Origin: Streptomyces sp. NBC_01465
GTDB lineage: Bacteria > Actinomycetota > Actinomycetes > Streptomycetales > Streptomycetaceae
Assembly (NCBI RefSeq): GCF_036227325.1
Contig: NZ_CP109467.1
Coordinates: 8,060,001 to 8,124,000 of the forward strand
Length of the DNA stretch: 64,000 bases
Reading direction: 5' to 3'
In this document: piece by piece, positions 41,685-50,315 of the stretch
How positions within the stretch are numbered: position 1 is the first letter of the stretch
Layout: each line of letters begins with the position of its first letter
The notes under the pieces: generated by a model
What the model saw: only the letters and a program-made list of their open reading frames with translations
Told to the model about the DNA's origin: nothing
Databases searched by the model: none
Translations under genes and position numbers: made by a program

Positions 41685-42084
41685 AACGGCCCGGACCCGC
41701 GGCTCACCTTGTGCGGGTGCGATGCGGCTTCGTACGCGGAAGCGGCCGACGTCGGCGCCGTGGGCTGCGGCGAGACGCACTGCCACGGGTCCGGCGAAGG
41801 TGTACCCCTGCTCTGCCGCGTAGCGGCGCACCCCTCGCGCGAGTTGGATCACCACTTGGCTTTCGCTCGGCCCGAGTTGGCTGTGCGTTTCGGCAGGAAG
41901 CTCGACGACGAAGGCATTGGGCACCACAGTGCGCCGGCGGTCCAGGATCAGGGCGCGGTCATCGCATTGCCGACGGAGCGCGTCCGCCACTTCCGCTTGT
42001 TTCCGTACGGGCGGCATCATCAGCGCCCACAGGGCATCGGTCCAACGCTCCATGGCGCATTCCAGGGTGGTGAGCATCTTCATC
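41676..42084 (-). CDS. FhaA N-terminal (DUF3662) domain protein lacking the FHA domain
   Basis: A 135-residue protein from ATG 42084 after GGAAGGGG. MLTTLECAMERWTDALWALM, PVRKQAEVADALRRQCDDRA, RRRTVVPNAFVVELPAETHS and GYTFAGPVAVRLAAAHGADVG follow the N-terminal domain of FhaA/FHIPEP-type proteins. Normal members go on to a linker and FHA domain; here the frame ends just after SRIAPAQ at the boundary with repeat copy B. The tail (GEPRVRAVSG) is read from the repeat. Probably truncated by the duplication event; whether the leftover domain works is unknown. Confidence 0.8.
41710..41804 (-). repeat. 95-bp segment shared with 14108-14202 in inverted orientation
   Basis: Part of the FhaA_N gene. 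The same bases lie at the end of repeat copy A on the opposite strand, so the 27.6-kb interval is flanked by both long direct and short inverted repeats. Confidence 0.8.
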
Positions 42085-42245
42085 AGCGTCCCCTTCCCGC
42101 CATGGAGGCTCGGACGCGCGCCCATACGAGTGTCGCCGGGGCCGGGTGATGCGGGTCGAGGGGAGCGCTCTGTACGTTGCGGCTGAGGCGGTTCAGGACT
42201 GGGCTGGGGTGCTGTCCTCCGTTGACGTTCCGGTGCGGAGCTTGG

Positions 42246-42332
42246 TCACGGCATGGAGAGGAGCCGGGAGATCTGCATCCGAGAGACGCCGAGTTCCTCG
42301 CCGATCTGACTCTGGGGCATCTCTCGGTCGAA
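42246..42332 (-). pseudogene. Sigma factor region 4 fragment (SigB/SigF-like)
   Basis: The last 28 codons of a leftward frame read RFDREMPQSQIGEELGVSRM then QISRLLSMP, the helix-turn-helix of region 4.2 of Streptomyces SigB-type stress sigma factors (typically MTQSQIGxxLGVSQMHVSRLL). Regions 2 and 3 are missing and no start exists. It lies just downstream of the RsbW-like ATPase gene, the usual neighbour of such sigma genes, so a sigma gene has been mostly deleted here. Confidence 0.6.
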
Positions 42333-42504
42333 GCGCGTGGGGGTGGGCCGGCCCGAAGGGGGAACTCGGCCAGCCGCGCCGGCTCCGGCCGGTGGGTGGA
42401 GCCGTCGGCCGACGGACCCCATGGCGGAGCGATGCCGCACACAGGCTCTCTGGCTGTCACCGCCGTACCCGCTGCGTGCCGCCCCGTGTGGCCGCCCGGC
42501 CGCG

Positions 42505-42912
42505 TCAGCGGGTGAGGACGGCGCGTACGTTCTTTCCGCCTTGGGGGCAGCGGCTGATCGTAACCGTACGTGCGAGGAAGCGGACCAGGGGCCAGCCGAA
42601 TCCGCCCCTGGCCCCGGTGAGGTCCGGCGAGCGCTCGCGCGGCGTGGCGCGGCTGGGGTCGCGCACGGTGATCTCCAGCGTGGTGCGGTCCGCGGCCAGT
42701 CGCAGAGCGGTGAGCCCTCCCGCGTGCCGCAGTGCGTTCGTGACCAGCTCGGAGACCACCAGAACGGCGTTGTCCAGGCACTCGGGCGTGGGGGCGGGTG
42801 ACAGCTCGGCGAAGAACTCACGCATGTCCTCGCGCGCCTGGGTCGCCGTGGCTGGGTGGGTCGTCCGCTGCACGCGGTCGGTTCGCCGTTCCATGACATA
42901 GAGCTGACCCAT
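42505..42912 (-). CDS. RsbW-like ATP-binding protein (anti-sigma kinase family)
   Basis: A 135-residue HATPase_c_2 protein. N-box: LDNAVLVVSELVTNALRHAG; G1: ITVRDPSRATP (Asp present, but the usual DxGxG is altered); G2: GARGGFGWPLVRFLARTV. Start at ATG 42912 after CGGGAG. Small ATPases of this kind phosphorylate STAS antagonists and sequester sigma factors, or serve other roles in Streptomyces. With the sigma remnant next door its original partner may be gone. Confidence 0.88.
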   Translation of the reverse strand: MGQLYVMERRTDRVQRTTHPATATQAREDMREFFAELSPAPTPECLDNAVLVVSELVTNALRHAGGLTALRLAADRTTLEITVRDPSRATPRERSPDLTGARGGFGWPLVRFLARTVTISRCPQGGKNVRAVLTR

Positions 42913-43021
42913 GTGCTGAACTCCCGTCGAGGACAAGTTCTGGTCTCGTGAACCGTACTTCTGCCCCGTCGGCCGGGGTCTAACTCCGCCATACGGCACC
43001 CGTGCGGGGGTCACCAATGGC

Positions 43022-43180
43022 ATGGGCGAGGGCATCCAGGCAGCCAGCTTGTTGTCGGCCGCAGCAGTCCCGCGCGCTGTCCTGCGCGAACTGGCCGAAC
43101 ATCGGGGCGACAGTGCAACCGACGACGAACTGGTCGTCTGCCTCGGCTGGTTCTGCCCCAGGTGTCCCACCACGCGCTGA
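43022..43180 (+). CDS. Possible small hypothetical protein
   Basis: A 52-codon frame (GIQAASLLSAAAVPRAVLRE, LAEHRGDSATDDELVVCLGW, then FCPRCPTTR) with balanced composition and a final CPRC pair. No ribosome site is convincing and no family is recognised. It could be a remnant of a larger gene. The stretch from 43181 to 43466 holds nothing recognisable. Confidence 0.25.
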   Translation: MGEGIQAASLLSAAAVPRAVLRELAEHRGDSATDDELVVCLGWFCPRCPTTR

Positions 43181-43466
43181 GCACCACGCTTACCTGCTGC
43201 CGCACCATTCCCCCTGCCGTTCTTGTCCTGAGGAAACGAGACGGGGAGCGTTTCCGTGAGCCGTAACCCGTCTCGACACGCGTTTGCGGACCAGACGTCC
43301 TCGATGGCCTCGCCAAGAGCCTGGCCGCTCCCAGAACGGCCCCTGACGCGTATCGGGCCCGGTACTGATTTCTCAGTGCCGGGCCTGATCTACTGTTTTG
43401 ACTGTCGGGGTGGGCCACAAGGGTGGCGACGCCCCCATCGGCAGCGCTACGGCCGGCGGGGCGCGG

Positions 43467-44048
43467 TCAGCCGGCTTCCGTCAGGGCCGCGTGCGCGGCG
43501 GCGAGGATCTCCTCGGAGAGCGGGGAGCCCTTGGTGGCCCGGGACAGGACCAGCGCGCCGAACAAAGTGCACAGCCGGGCGGTACCGTCCCCGCCCGCGT
43601 CCCCTTCCTCGTCCCCGACGGAGGCGAGGAACGCGGCGAAGTCGACCACGCCCTGCGTGTAGACGCGGCGGGCCTCGCGATCCTCACCCCCGCGTGCGAC
43701 GTCGACGGCGAGGGCTGCGACCGGGCAGCCGTCCGCCGCGTCGTCACGGTGTTCGACGGAGAGGTAGGCGTCGATCAGGGTCCGCTGAGCGGCATCCCGC
43801 CGCCCGTCGTACCGCTGGAGCTCGACCGCGTAGCGCCGAGCGCGCTCATCGAAGGCATGGGCCGTGGCTTCGTCGACGAGCGCCTCCTTGGAGGCGAACT
43901 GTTTGTAGAAGCCGCCGTGGGTCAGACCGGCCGCCTTCATCAGGTCGGCGACGCTGACGTGGGTGCCCTGCTCCCGGAACAGCCGCGATGCCGTATCCAC
44001 CACCCGCCTTCGGTTCTCCTCCGCCTGTGCCTGCGATACGCGGCTCAT
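43467..44048 (-). CDS. TetR-family regulator
   Basis: A 193-residue TetR protein. DNA-binding domain: NRRRVVDTASRLFREQGTHV, SVADLMKAAGLTHGGFYKQF, ASKEALVDEATAHAF. The AcrR-like 'THGGFYKQFASKEAL' type often regulates a divergent SDR gene, as here. ATG 44048 follows GGGAGGTG. The C-terminal region (DGCPVAALAVDVARG) resembles TetR_C proteins of that group. Likely represses itself and the 44164 SDR via the 44097-44118 operator. Confidence 0.93.
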   Translation of the reverse strand: MSRVSQAQAEENRRRVVDTASRLFREQGTHVSVADLMKAAGLTHGGFYKQFASKEALVDEATAHAFDERARRYAVELQRYDGRRDAAQRTLIDAYLSVEHRDDAADGCPVAALAVDVARGGEDREARRVYTQGVVDFAAFLASVGDEEGDAGGDGTARLCTLFGALVLSRATKGSPLSEEILAAAHAALTEAG

Positions 44049-44096
44049 GACCACCTCCCGTTTGGATGTCGACTGGCATCTATCATAGGCCCGTGT

Positions 44097-44118
44097 TTAG
44101 ATTGGAGTCGTAATCTAA
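44097..44118. promoter_or_regulatory. TetR operator candidate
   Basis: TTAGATT-GGAGTCGT-AATCTAA, a perfect 7-8-7 inverted repeat in the divergent TetR/SDR intergenic region, AT-rich against its surroundings. Confidence 0.65.
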
Positions 44119-44163
44119 CGTGTTGCGGGCGGCCGACGGCACCCGCCAGGACCAGGAGCAGGC

Positions 44164-44856
44164 ATGGAACTCAAGAACGCGGTCGCGGTCGTCACCGGAG
44201 CCAATCGGGGACTCGGAAGGCACCTGGCCGCCCAGCTCGTCGAGCGCGGCGCGAAGGTCTATGCGGCGGCCCGCCGCCCCGAGACGGTCGACCTGCCGGG
44301 CGTCACCCCGCTGCGCCTCGACGTGACGGACCCGGAGTCGATACGGGAGGCCGCCCGCATCGCCTCCGATGCGACGCTGCTGATCAACAACGCGGGCATC
44401 TCCACCGGCGCAACGCTGATCGGCGGCGACCTGGACGAGGTACGTCGCGAGATGGAGACCAACTTCTTCGGCCCGCTTGCCGCCACCCGGGCCTTCGCCC
44501 CCGTCATCGAGAGCAACGGCGGCGGCTCCGTACTCAACGTCCTGTCCGCCCTGTCCTGGTTCCACCCGGCCGGCCTCGGCTCCTACGCGGCCTCCAAGGC
44601 CGCCGCCTGGGCGTTGAGCGACGCGACCCGTGAGGAGCTGGCACCGCGCGGCATCGCCGTCTCGGCGCTGCACGTCGGCTACATGGACACCGACATGGCC
44701 GCCGGCGTGCCCGCCGAACAGAAGGTCGCCGCCGCCGACGTCGCAGCCCAGGCCCTGCACGGCATCGAGACCGGCCTGCCCGAGATCCTCGCCGACGAGA
44801 CCAGCCGGTACGTCAAGCAGAGCCTGTCCGGGGCACCCCAGCCGAACGCGGGCTGA
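44164..44856 (+). CDS. Short-chain dehydrogenase/reductase
   Basis: A 230-residue classical SDR: cofactor motif VTGANRGLGRHLA, Asp loop LRLDVTDPES, INNAGIS, Ser in LNVLSALSWF and catalytic YAASK. A start at ATG 44164 follows CAGGAGCAGGC. It is divergent from a TetR gene and likely induced when that repressor binds its ligand. Substrate unknown; NADP preference is suggested by AARRPE after the second strand. Confidence 0.94.
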   Translation: MELKNAVAVVTGANRGLGRHLAAQLVERGAKVYAAARRPETVDLPGVTPLRLDVTDPESIREAARIASDATLLINNAGISTGATLIGGDLDEVRREMETNFFGPLAATRAFAPVIESNGGGSVLNVLSALSWFHPAGLGSYAASKAAAWALSDATREELAPRGIAVSALHVGYMDTDMAAGVPAEQKVAAADVAAQALHGIETGLPEILADETSRYVKQSLSGAPQPNAG

Positions 44857-45063
44857 CGCTCACCTCTCTCCACCCCAGCGCGACCCTGCAGGGAGGCGCG
44901 GCCGACCGGATCGTGCCAGTGGCCTGATCGCCGGACGCGGACGAGGGTGCAGTGCGCCCGCGCCGCACCCAGAAGAACAACACAAACTAGCTCGTACTGG
45001 GAGAAGCCCGGGGTGAGCGGAGACCTCGTCCTTCCACGGACGGGACATGGAACGGAGACGACG

Positions 45064-46068
45064 ATGAGGGCTTTCCTGGTCGAGAAGTACGGTGACGCGA
45101 CCACCATGCGCGCCGCCGAGGTACCCGACCCGCAGGTGGGGCCCGACGACGTCCTGGTCAAGATCCACGCGGCGGGCGTCAACCCGCTGGACATCAGGAT
45201 CCGCAATGGCGACTTCAAGGCGTTCATGCCCTACCGTCTCCCGCTCGTCCTGGGCAACGACCTCGCCGGTACGGTCGCCCAAGTCGGAGCGTCCGTCACC
45301 CGCTTCGCGGTCGGCGACGATGTCTACGCCCGGCCCGACAAGGACCGCATCGGCACCTTCGCCGAACTCGTCTCTGTCCACCAGGACGACCTGGCACTCA
45401 AACCGGCCACGCTCACCATGCCCGAGGCCGCCTCCCTTCCCCTGGTCGCCCTGACCGCGTGGCAGGCCCTGGCCGAGCGGGCCCACGTACAGTCGGGCCA
45501 GAAAGTCCTCATCCATGCGGGTGCCGGCGGCCTCGGTTCCATCGCCGTCCAGCTGGCCAAGGCGCTGGGCGCGCACGTGGCCACCACCGTGAGCACCGCC
45601 AAGGTCGACCTGGTCAGGGACCTCGGCGCGGACGAGGTCATCGACTACCGCACCCAGGACTTCGAGGAGCTCCTCGACGGGTACGACGTCGTCCTCGACA
45701 GCCTCGGCGGCGACAATCTCGCCAAATCCCTGCGTGTACTCAAGCCCAGCGGCATCGCCATCAGCGTCGCGGGCCCGCCCGACCCGGCCTTCGCCCGCGA
45801 ACTCGGCGCGAACCCGGTTCTTCGCCTGGCCATGACCGCGCTCAGTGCCAGGACCCGGCGTCAGGCCAAGCGCCTCGGCGTGACGTACTCCTTCCTGTTC
45901 ATGAAGGCCAGCGGCGTCCAGCTGCGCGAACTCACCCCCCTCATCGACACCGGGAAGATCCGCCCCCTCGTCGATCGCGTCTTCCCGTTCGACGAGACCC
46001 TCCAGGCCATGGAGTACGTCGAGAAGGGCCGGGCGAAGGCCGGCAAGGTCGTCGTCTCGATGGCGTAG
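45064..46068 (+). CDS. NADP-dependent quinone oxidoreductase-like protein (MDR, zinc-free)
   Basis: A 334-residue medium-chain reductase without zinc-binding Cys. GVNPLDIRIRNGDFK and LGNDLAGTVAQVGASV are in the N-terminal domain, and the nucleotide site reads VLIHAGAGGLGSIAVQLAKA. It resembles QOR/zeta-crystallin-type enzymes that reduce quinones or enones. It lies 207 bp after the SDR on the same strand and may share its control or have its own promoter. GGAACGGAG precedes the ATG. Confidence 0.93.
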   Translation: MRAFLVEKYGDATTMRAAEVPDPQVGPDDVLVKIHAAGVNPLDIRIRNGDFKAFMPYRLPLVLGNDLAGTVAQVGASVTRFAVGDDVYARPDKDRIGTFAELVSVHQDDLALKPATLTMPEAASLPLVALTAWQALAERAHVQSGQKVLIHAGAGGLGSIAVQLAKALGAHVATTVSTAKVDLVRDLGADEVIDYRTQDFEELLDGYDVVLDSLGGDNLAKSLRVLKPSGIAISVAGPPDPAFARELGANPVLRLAMTALSARTRRQAKRLGVTYSFLFMKASGVQLRELTPLIDTGKIRPLVDRVFPFDETLQAMEYVEKGRAKAGKVVVSMA

Positions 46069-46237
46069 GGCGGGCGCGCCGGCATAGACCCGCTCCGCCA
46101 GATCACCTCCCGCGTCGAGCGAGGCGTGGTGCGCCCAGTCGTGGGCAAGGCGCCCGGCTTTGGTCTGACCTCGTGCCCTCGGCCCCTGCCCGCCCCTTGA
46201 GCAGGACCCCTTCCCACGGCACTCCTTCCCTGCCTGA

Positions 46238-46582
46238 TCAAGCTGCTGCAGGGAGGCCCTCGAGGACATCGAAGTCGAGTCCCAGCGCAGGATGATGCAA
46301 GATCCACAGGGTGAGGGGGTGCGTGCAGATCAAACGAAGGCGCCCGTCGTGCGCCGAAGCGGCATTGCGGGCAACCGCGAGGACCGCGAGGCCCGTTCCG
46401 TCGATGAAGGCGACCTGCCTCAGGTCGACCAGAACATCCGGCCGAACGCACGCGGTCAGTGGCGCCAGAAGGGCGCCGAGCGCCGGCGCCGTCAGCAGAT
46501 CAATCTCGCCGTGCAGCGTGGCGACGACACCGGGTCCACGACTTTGGGTGTCGAGTAGTGATGTGCGCGGAGGGTTGGGCAT
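46238..46582 (-). CDS. STAS-domain anti-sigma factor antagonist
   Basis: A 114-residue STAS protein: VVATLHGEIDLLTAPALGAL, VLVDLRQVAFIDGTGLAVLA. The loop reads IDGTGL, with Thr as the possible phosphoacceptor. It stands alone, with convergent and divergent neighbours of other types. The third STAS gene of the window. Start ATG 46582. Confidence 0.88.
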   Translation of the reverse strand: MPNPPRTSLLDTQSRGPGVVATLHGEIDLLTAPALGALLAPLTACVRPDVLVDLRQVAFIDGTGLAVLAVARNAASAHDGRLRLICTHPLTLWILHHPALGLDFDVLEGLPAAA

Positions 46583-46984
46583 GACGCCCTCGATCCCTGG
46601 AGAGGTGCACGAATGGGTGGGACGTGAAAGCCCTCACCAGGGACCGGGGCCCGAGCCAACCACCCGAAGCTACGCCGCCATGCACTGAAGCGAAGTGGCT
46701 TGTGGGATCTCAGACTCGAACGAGTGACGAGCCATGCGTATCCCCGCTCCGGAGCAGCCATGGGGGAGCCAACGTGCCCCCGGAGGACTCGACCGCGGCC
46801 AGGCCGCAACGGGCCGGGCCATCGACCGGCTCGGCACCGCCGGCGAGATCTCCTGCCCTGTTGGCGACAGAAGATGGCTGCTGGCCGTCCATGTCCACCG
46901 CCGTGGCGGTGGCTGAGCGGCGCAGAGGGAAGCGGCAGGGGTAGGACATTGCGTGACTGCCCGGTGGCCTCGCCAGGGCGTGGT
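46583..46984. pseudogene. Intergenic with SDR remnant (46785-46856, + strand)
   Basis: Most of this 400-bp stretch holds nothing recognisable. In the frame at 46785-46856, GGLDRGQAATGRAIDRLGTA and GEIS correspond to the SDR C-terminal segment also left at 7998-8177 (ELDRTQAETGQAIHRLGTADEI). It is therefore a second, shorter and more diverged remnant of the same SDR type. Confidence 0.45.
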
Positions 46985-47722
46985 TCAGCGGTGGGCTGCG
47001 CGATTCATCTCGACGACGTCGTCGACGGTGGGGTTGGCCGGGAGGGCGGCGAAGCGTTGCGGGAGGCTGTCGCGGATGGCTGTGTCCTTGTCGCGGTCGG
47101 CTGCTGCCAGGGCCGCGGGCAGCTCGTCGATGGTCAACTCGGTGCAGTAGGCGGGGCCGTTGGGCTGCTGGCGCCAGGATTCGGCCAGTGCGCCGGCGTC
47201 GTAGGGGTTGAAGCCGGTGTCGTCCACCAGGCTCATGGCCACCTTCCGCGCCGCGTCGGAGTCACCGGCGACGGGGATGGCGATCCGGCCGGGGGTTCCC
47301 GCCGGGACGCCCTTCGTGCGCTGGGTTTCGGCCAGTGCGGCGTTCCATGCCTTGACGACGGGGCGGCCGAGCAGCTCGGCGGTGTACACGCTCTCGACCT
47401 GGCCGTTGTCCACCGCCTCGATCGGCTCGCTGAGCATGCCCGGGTAGTAGTTCGAGGTGTCGATGACCACGGTCTCGTCGGGCACCGATGCGAACAGGTC
47501 TGACAGCTGGCCCGCCACGCCGAACGGGATCGAGAGGACGATCACGTCCCTGCCCTGGACCGAGTCCTCAAGGGCCACCGCGCGGGCTCCGGACTCCAGC
47601 ACCTCGGCCGCCACGGTCTCGGGGCCACGGGCGTTGGCCACCAGGACCTCGTGACCGGCCGTGCTGAGCTTGGAGGCGAGGTTCCCGCCGATGGCACCGG
47701 CGCCTATGACCGTTATTTTCAT
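46985..47722 (-). CDS. F420-dependent NADP reductase-like protein
   Basis: A 245-residue Rossmann protein with GAGAIGGNLASKLSTAGHEV and VANARGPET (a basic residue for NADP), then IVLSIPFG, VVIDTSNYYPG and AELLGRPVVKAWNA. This is the NADP oxidoreductase coenzyme F420-dependent family; actual F420 use is not certain from sequence. The TetR gene at 47807 lies upstream on the same strand. No ribosome site is strong, but the ATG is clear. Confidence 0.9.
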   Translation of the reverse strand: MKITVIGAGAIGGNLASKLSTAGHEVLVANARGPETVAAEVLESGARAVALEDSVQGRDVIVLSIPFGVAGQLSDLFASVPDETVVIDTSNYYPGMLSEPIEAVDNGQVESVYTAELLGRPVVKAWNAALAETQRTKGVPAGTPGRIAIPVAGDSDAARKVAMSLVDDTGFNPYDAGALAESWRQQPNGPAYCTELTIDELPAALAAADRDKDTAIRDSLPQRFAALPANPTVDDVVEMNRAAHR

Positions 47723-47806
47723 GATGTGTCCTTTGCTGGGTTGTGCTGCGCCACCTGTGAAGGTGGCGCCATGTGATGGCTGCGGCCGGACCGGATCGTG
47801 CGGCGG

Positions 47807-48400
47807 TTACGCCTGGGCGTTGTGTTCGCGGTAGCCGCTCGCGAGGAGCGTGCGGAGCCGGCCGAGCGACTCCTCGTCGGTGCCGGTGCCCTTGATCCAG
47901 GCAACGGAACAGGCCGCGAGGAACAGGTCGTACCCCTGCACCGATGCCCGCACGTGCCCGGCGCGCTGCGCCGCTCGCACGTATTGGTCGGTGGCGGTGA
48001 TGAGGGTGTCGCAGGGAATCGTGAGTGGGCTGTCCGGATCCTGCGCCCGGGTCGCGGCCATGAGCGGTTCCGGAAGGCCGCTGTAGGCGCTGAGGTACTC
48101 CTCCATTGCCCGCAGCCACTGTTCCAACGCCTCGGCCGGGTCGCCGAGTTGCTCGATGTCCGCCTGGCGGGCGACGAGTTCCTCGGAGCGGGTCTGCAGC
48201 ACGGCCGCGAGCAGTGCTTCCCGGGTGGGGAAGTGCCGGTACAGGGTGCCGGGCCCGACTCCCGCCTCCTTGGCCACCGCCTCCAGGGAGGTGCCGACCC
48301 CGTGCCGCAGGAAGTGGCGCTGCGCGGTCTCGAGGAGAGTCGCGCGGTTGCGCTGGACGTCCGCACGGGGCTTGCGCCCCTGGTGTCCGCCGGCGGCCAT
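47807..48400 (-). CDS. TetR-family regulator
   Basis: A 197-residue TetR protein: NRATLLETAQRHFLRHGVGT, SLEAVAKEAGVGPGTLYRHF, PTREALLAAVLQTRSEELV. C-terminal TetR_C domain follows (LEQWLRAMEEYLSAYSGLPE). ATG 48400 follows GGAGGA. Upstream inverted repeats at 48441-48490 are likely its own operators, and the F420-reductase-like gene behind it is the likely regulated partner. Confidence 0.93.
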   Translation of the reverse strand: MAAGGHQGRKPRADVQRNRATLLETAQRHFLRHGVGTSLEAVAKEAGVGPGTLYRHFPTREALLAAVLQTRSEELVARQADIEQLGDPAEALEQWLRAMEEYLSAYSGLPEPLMAATRAQDPDSPLTIPCDTLITATDQYVRAAQRAGHVRASVQGYDLFLAACSVAWIKGTGTDEESLGRLRTLLASGYREHNAQA

Positions 48401-48440
48401 GCGTCCTCCTGCTCTCCGGTGAGTACGGGCACGCATCAAA

Positions 48441-48490
48441 ACGGATGCTGCCTCCGTATGCTCTCGAGCATAAAACGGAGGTACCCTCCG
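48441..48490. promoter_or_regulatory. Tandem inverted repeats ahead of the TetR gene
   Basis: ACGGA-TGCTGCC-TCCGT (48441-48457) and CGGAGG-TAC-CCTCCG (48476-48490) are both perfect repeats, each preceded by AAA. They lie 41-90 bp upstream of the TetR start and probably bind that protein. Confidence 0.6.
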
Positions 48491-48527
48491 GTCAAATCGG
48501 AGCGGTGGCGCGCAGCCCAGCAACGAT

Positions 48528-50315
48528 TCAATGCTGTGCGTGCTGCGCGGCGAGTCGTACGGGTGCGTTTCGGGCGCCGTAGCCGCGGTAGTCGCCGTCG
48601 CGCTGGACGAGTTCGAAGAACACGCGGCCGACTGTCCGCGTGTAGCAGTGCCGGAAAGTGCCGCTGGTGTCCTCGTCGTACAGGATGCCGAGCTCGCGAA
48701 GGGTCTCCAGCTCGGCGTCGCCGAACTCATGGCGTGCGGCGAGGTCGTCGTAGTAGTTCGCGGGTACGGTCAGCAACTCGCCTCCCGCGTCACGGAAACG
48801 GCGTGCGGCCGCGAGGATGTCGGCGGTGGCGAGCGCGACGTGCTGTGCTCCGCCGGTTTCGTGCTCCGGGGCGGGTCCGACGGCGAGGGCGATGCGCACG
48901 CTGCCGTCGGTGTTGGTCACGGCGCGGCTGCGGAGCAGGCCGTAGGGGTCGGCGACGTCCACGCTCTCGTGCGGGAGCAGCCCGAGCACGCCGCTCTGGA
49001 AGAGCGTTGCTTCGTCGAACCTGAGCCAGGGCTGGGTGAGGGCGATGTGGTCGATGCCGTGGACGTCCGTTCCTGCGGGGCTTTCATGCGGGACCGGCGC
49101 GAAGTCGTCCGTCCAGCCTGGGGTTTCGGGCTCGGGAGGCGCGCAGAAGAAGATCTCGGTGCCGTCGGGTGCCGCGACCGCGTCGAGGGGGGCGTCGCCG
49201 GGGGCGCGGCGGCGTGGCAGTACGGGCGCCAGCAGGGATTCGGCGCGCAGCGCCGCTGCGGCAGGATCCGGGGATTCCAGGCCGATCGCTGTCAGGGAGA
49301 GCGTGGCGCGCCCGCTGTCGGAGGCGGTGTTGAGCAGGATGCGGGCCCCGCCCTGTTCCCAGAGGTCCACCGGCTTGCCGCGATGCCTGGCAGTGCGGGC
49401 GAAGCCGAGCGCGTGAAGAAGTGCTGATGCCGGTTCGGCATCGCCGGTGAGGAGTTCGGCGAAGGCGAACCCGGTGGGCTCCACCGCGGCAGCGGACGGT
49501 GGCCGGACCCCGGTGCTCTCCTGAAGCAGGCGCAGCGAGCGCTGGGCATCGACTGCGGTGGGACCCGCGTCGGTCTGTCGGAAGACATCGTTGAACACCT
49601 CGAGGGAGAGAGGCCCGCGGTATCCGGCGCCCCGTACATGGGTGAGGAATCCGGTGAGGTCGAGGCCGCCCTGGCCGGGGAAGCAGCGGTGGTGCCTGCT
49701 CCACTGGAGTACGTCCATCTGCATCAGCGGGGCGTCTGCCAGTTGCAGGAAGAAGATCTTCTCGCCGGGGATCGACTCGATGCCCTTGGGGTCGCTGCCC
49801 CGGGCGAGGATGTGGAAGCTGTCGAGACAGACTCCGAGGGCGGGGTGGTCGGCGGCTTCGACGATGTGCCAGGCATGGTCGTACGTGCTGACGTGGCGGC
49901 CCCAGGCGAGTGCTTCGTAGGCGATGCGGATGCCGTACTGGGCTGCCAGTTCGGCGAGTTGGTGCAGTTGGCGGGCCGCGAGAGCGTCATCGTCCACGGC
50001 GAGCGGTGAGACGTTGGAACACACCAGGGCCAGGTCCGTTCCCAGCCGCCCCATCAGACGGAACTTGTGCTCGGCGCGGCGCAGGCTGCGCGCGAACTCG
50101 TCCTCGGGCACGGCTTCGATGTCCCGCAGCGGTTGGTAGAGGTCGATGGTCAGGCCGAGATCTGCGGTGCGTTCCCGGATCTCCTCCGGGGTGCAGGGGC
50201 TGGCGAGGAGGTCGTTCTCGAAGATCTCGATGCCGTCGAAGCCCGCCCGGGCCGCTGCGGACAGCTTCTCGGTCAGTGTTCCGCTGAGCGAGACGGTGGC
50301 GATGGACGTACGCAC
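48528..50315 (-). CDS. quiC: 3-Dehydroshikimate dehydratase (QuiC-type, TIM barrel plus HPPD-like)
   Basis: A 595-residue two-domain protein from GTG 50315. The N-terminal sugar isomerase/AP-endonuclease barrel (about 1-275) has FDGIEIFENDLLAS, IAYEALAWGRHVSTYDHAW, LGVCLDSFHILARG and LSLEVFNDVFR. The C-terminal 4-hydroxyphenylpyruvate-dioxygenase-like VOC domain (about 300-595) has GIDHIALTQPWLRF and RVFFELVQRDGDYRGYG. The family turns 3-dehydroshikimate into protocatechuate. It is last in a LIV-transporter operon and overlaps by 43 bp with the shikimate dehydrogenase gene, consistent with quinate/shikimate use. No protocatechuate dioxygenase is in the window. Confidence 0.9.
   Translation of the reverse strand: MRTSIATVSLSGTLTEKLSAAARAGFDGIEIFENDLLASPCTPEEIRERTADLGLTIDLYQPLRDIEAVPEDEFARSLRRAEHKFRLMGRLGTDLALVCSNVSPLAVDDDALAARQLHQLAELAAQYGIRIAYEALAWGRHVSTYDHAWHIVEAADHPALGVCLDSFHILARGSDPKGIESIPGEKIFFLQLADAPLMQMDVLQWSRHHRCFPGQGGLDLTGFLTHVRGAGYRGPLSLEVFNDVFRQTDAGPTAVDAQRSLRLLQESTGVRPPSAAAVEPTGFAFAELLTGDAEPASALLHALGFARTARHRGKPVDLWEQGGARILLNTASDSGRATLSLTAIGLESPDPAAAALRAESLLAPVLPRRRAPGDAPLDAVAAPDGTEIFFCAPPEPETPGWTDDFAPVPHESPAGTDVHGIDHIALTQPWLRFDEATLFQSGVLGLLPHESVDVADPYGLLRSRAVTNTDGSVRIALAVGPAPEHETGGAQHVALATADILAAARRFRDAGGELLTVPANYYDDLAARHEFGDAELETLRELGILYDEDTSGTFRHCYTRTVGRVFFELVQRDGDYRGYGARNAPVRLAAQHAQH

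Larger units (their letters stand above)
40598..41704 (+). repeat. 1.1-kb direct repeat, copy B (MerR gene plus leader)
   Basis: Second copy of 13011-14108, about 27.6 kb away in the same orientation. Relative to copy A it carries a 9-bp insertion (TACACGCAG) after GCAGCAG near 40730 and about 20 substitutions, most in the leader. The similarity ends abruptly at CGGACCCGCGGCT. Confidence 0.9.

Noticed and set aside
46069-46237. Coding-like - strand stretch between the quinone oxidoreductase and STAS genes
   Set aside because: A few residues look gene-like (LAHDWAHHASLDAGGDLAE), but there is no start, no stop pattern or family match to support even a pseudogene call.
46238-46582. STAS gene at 46.2 kb as part of the rsbQPV operon
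   Set aside because: It is 40 kb away, on the other strand, alone, with a different phosphorylation loop (IDGTGL).
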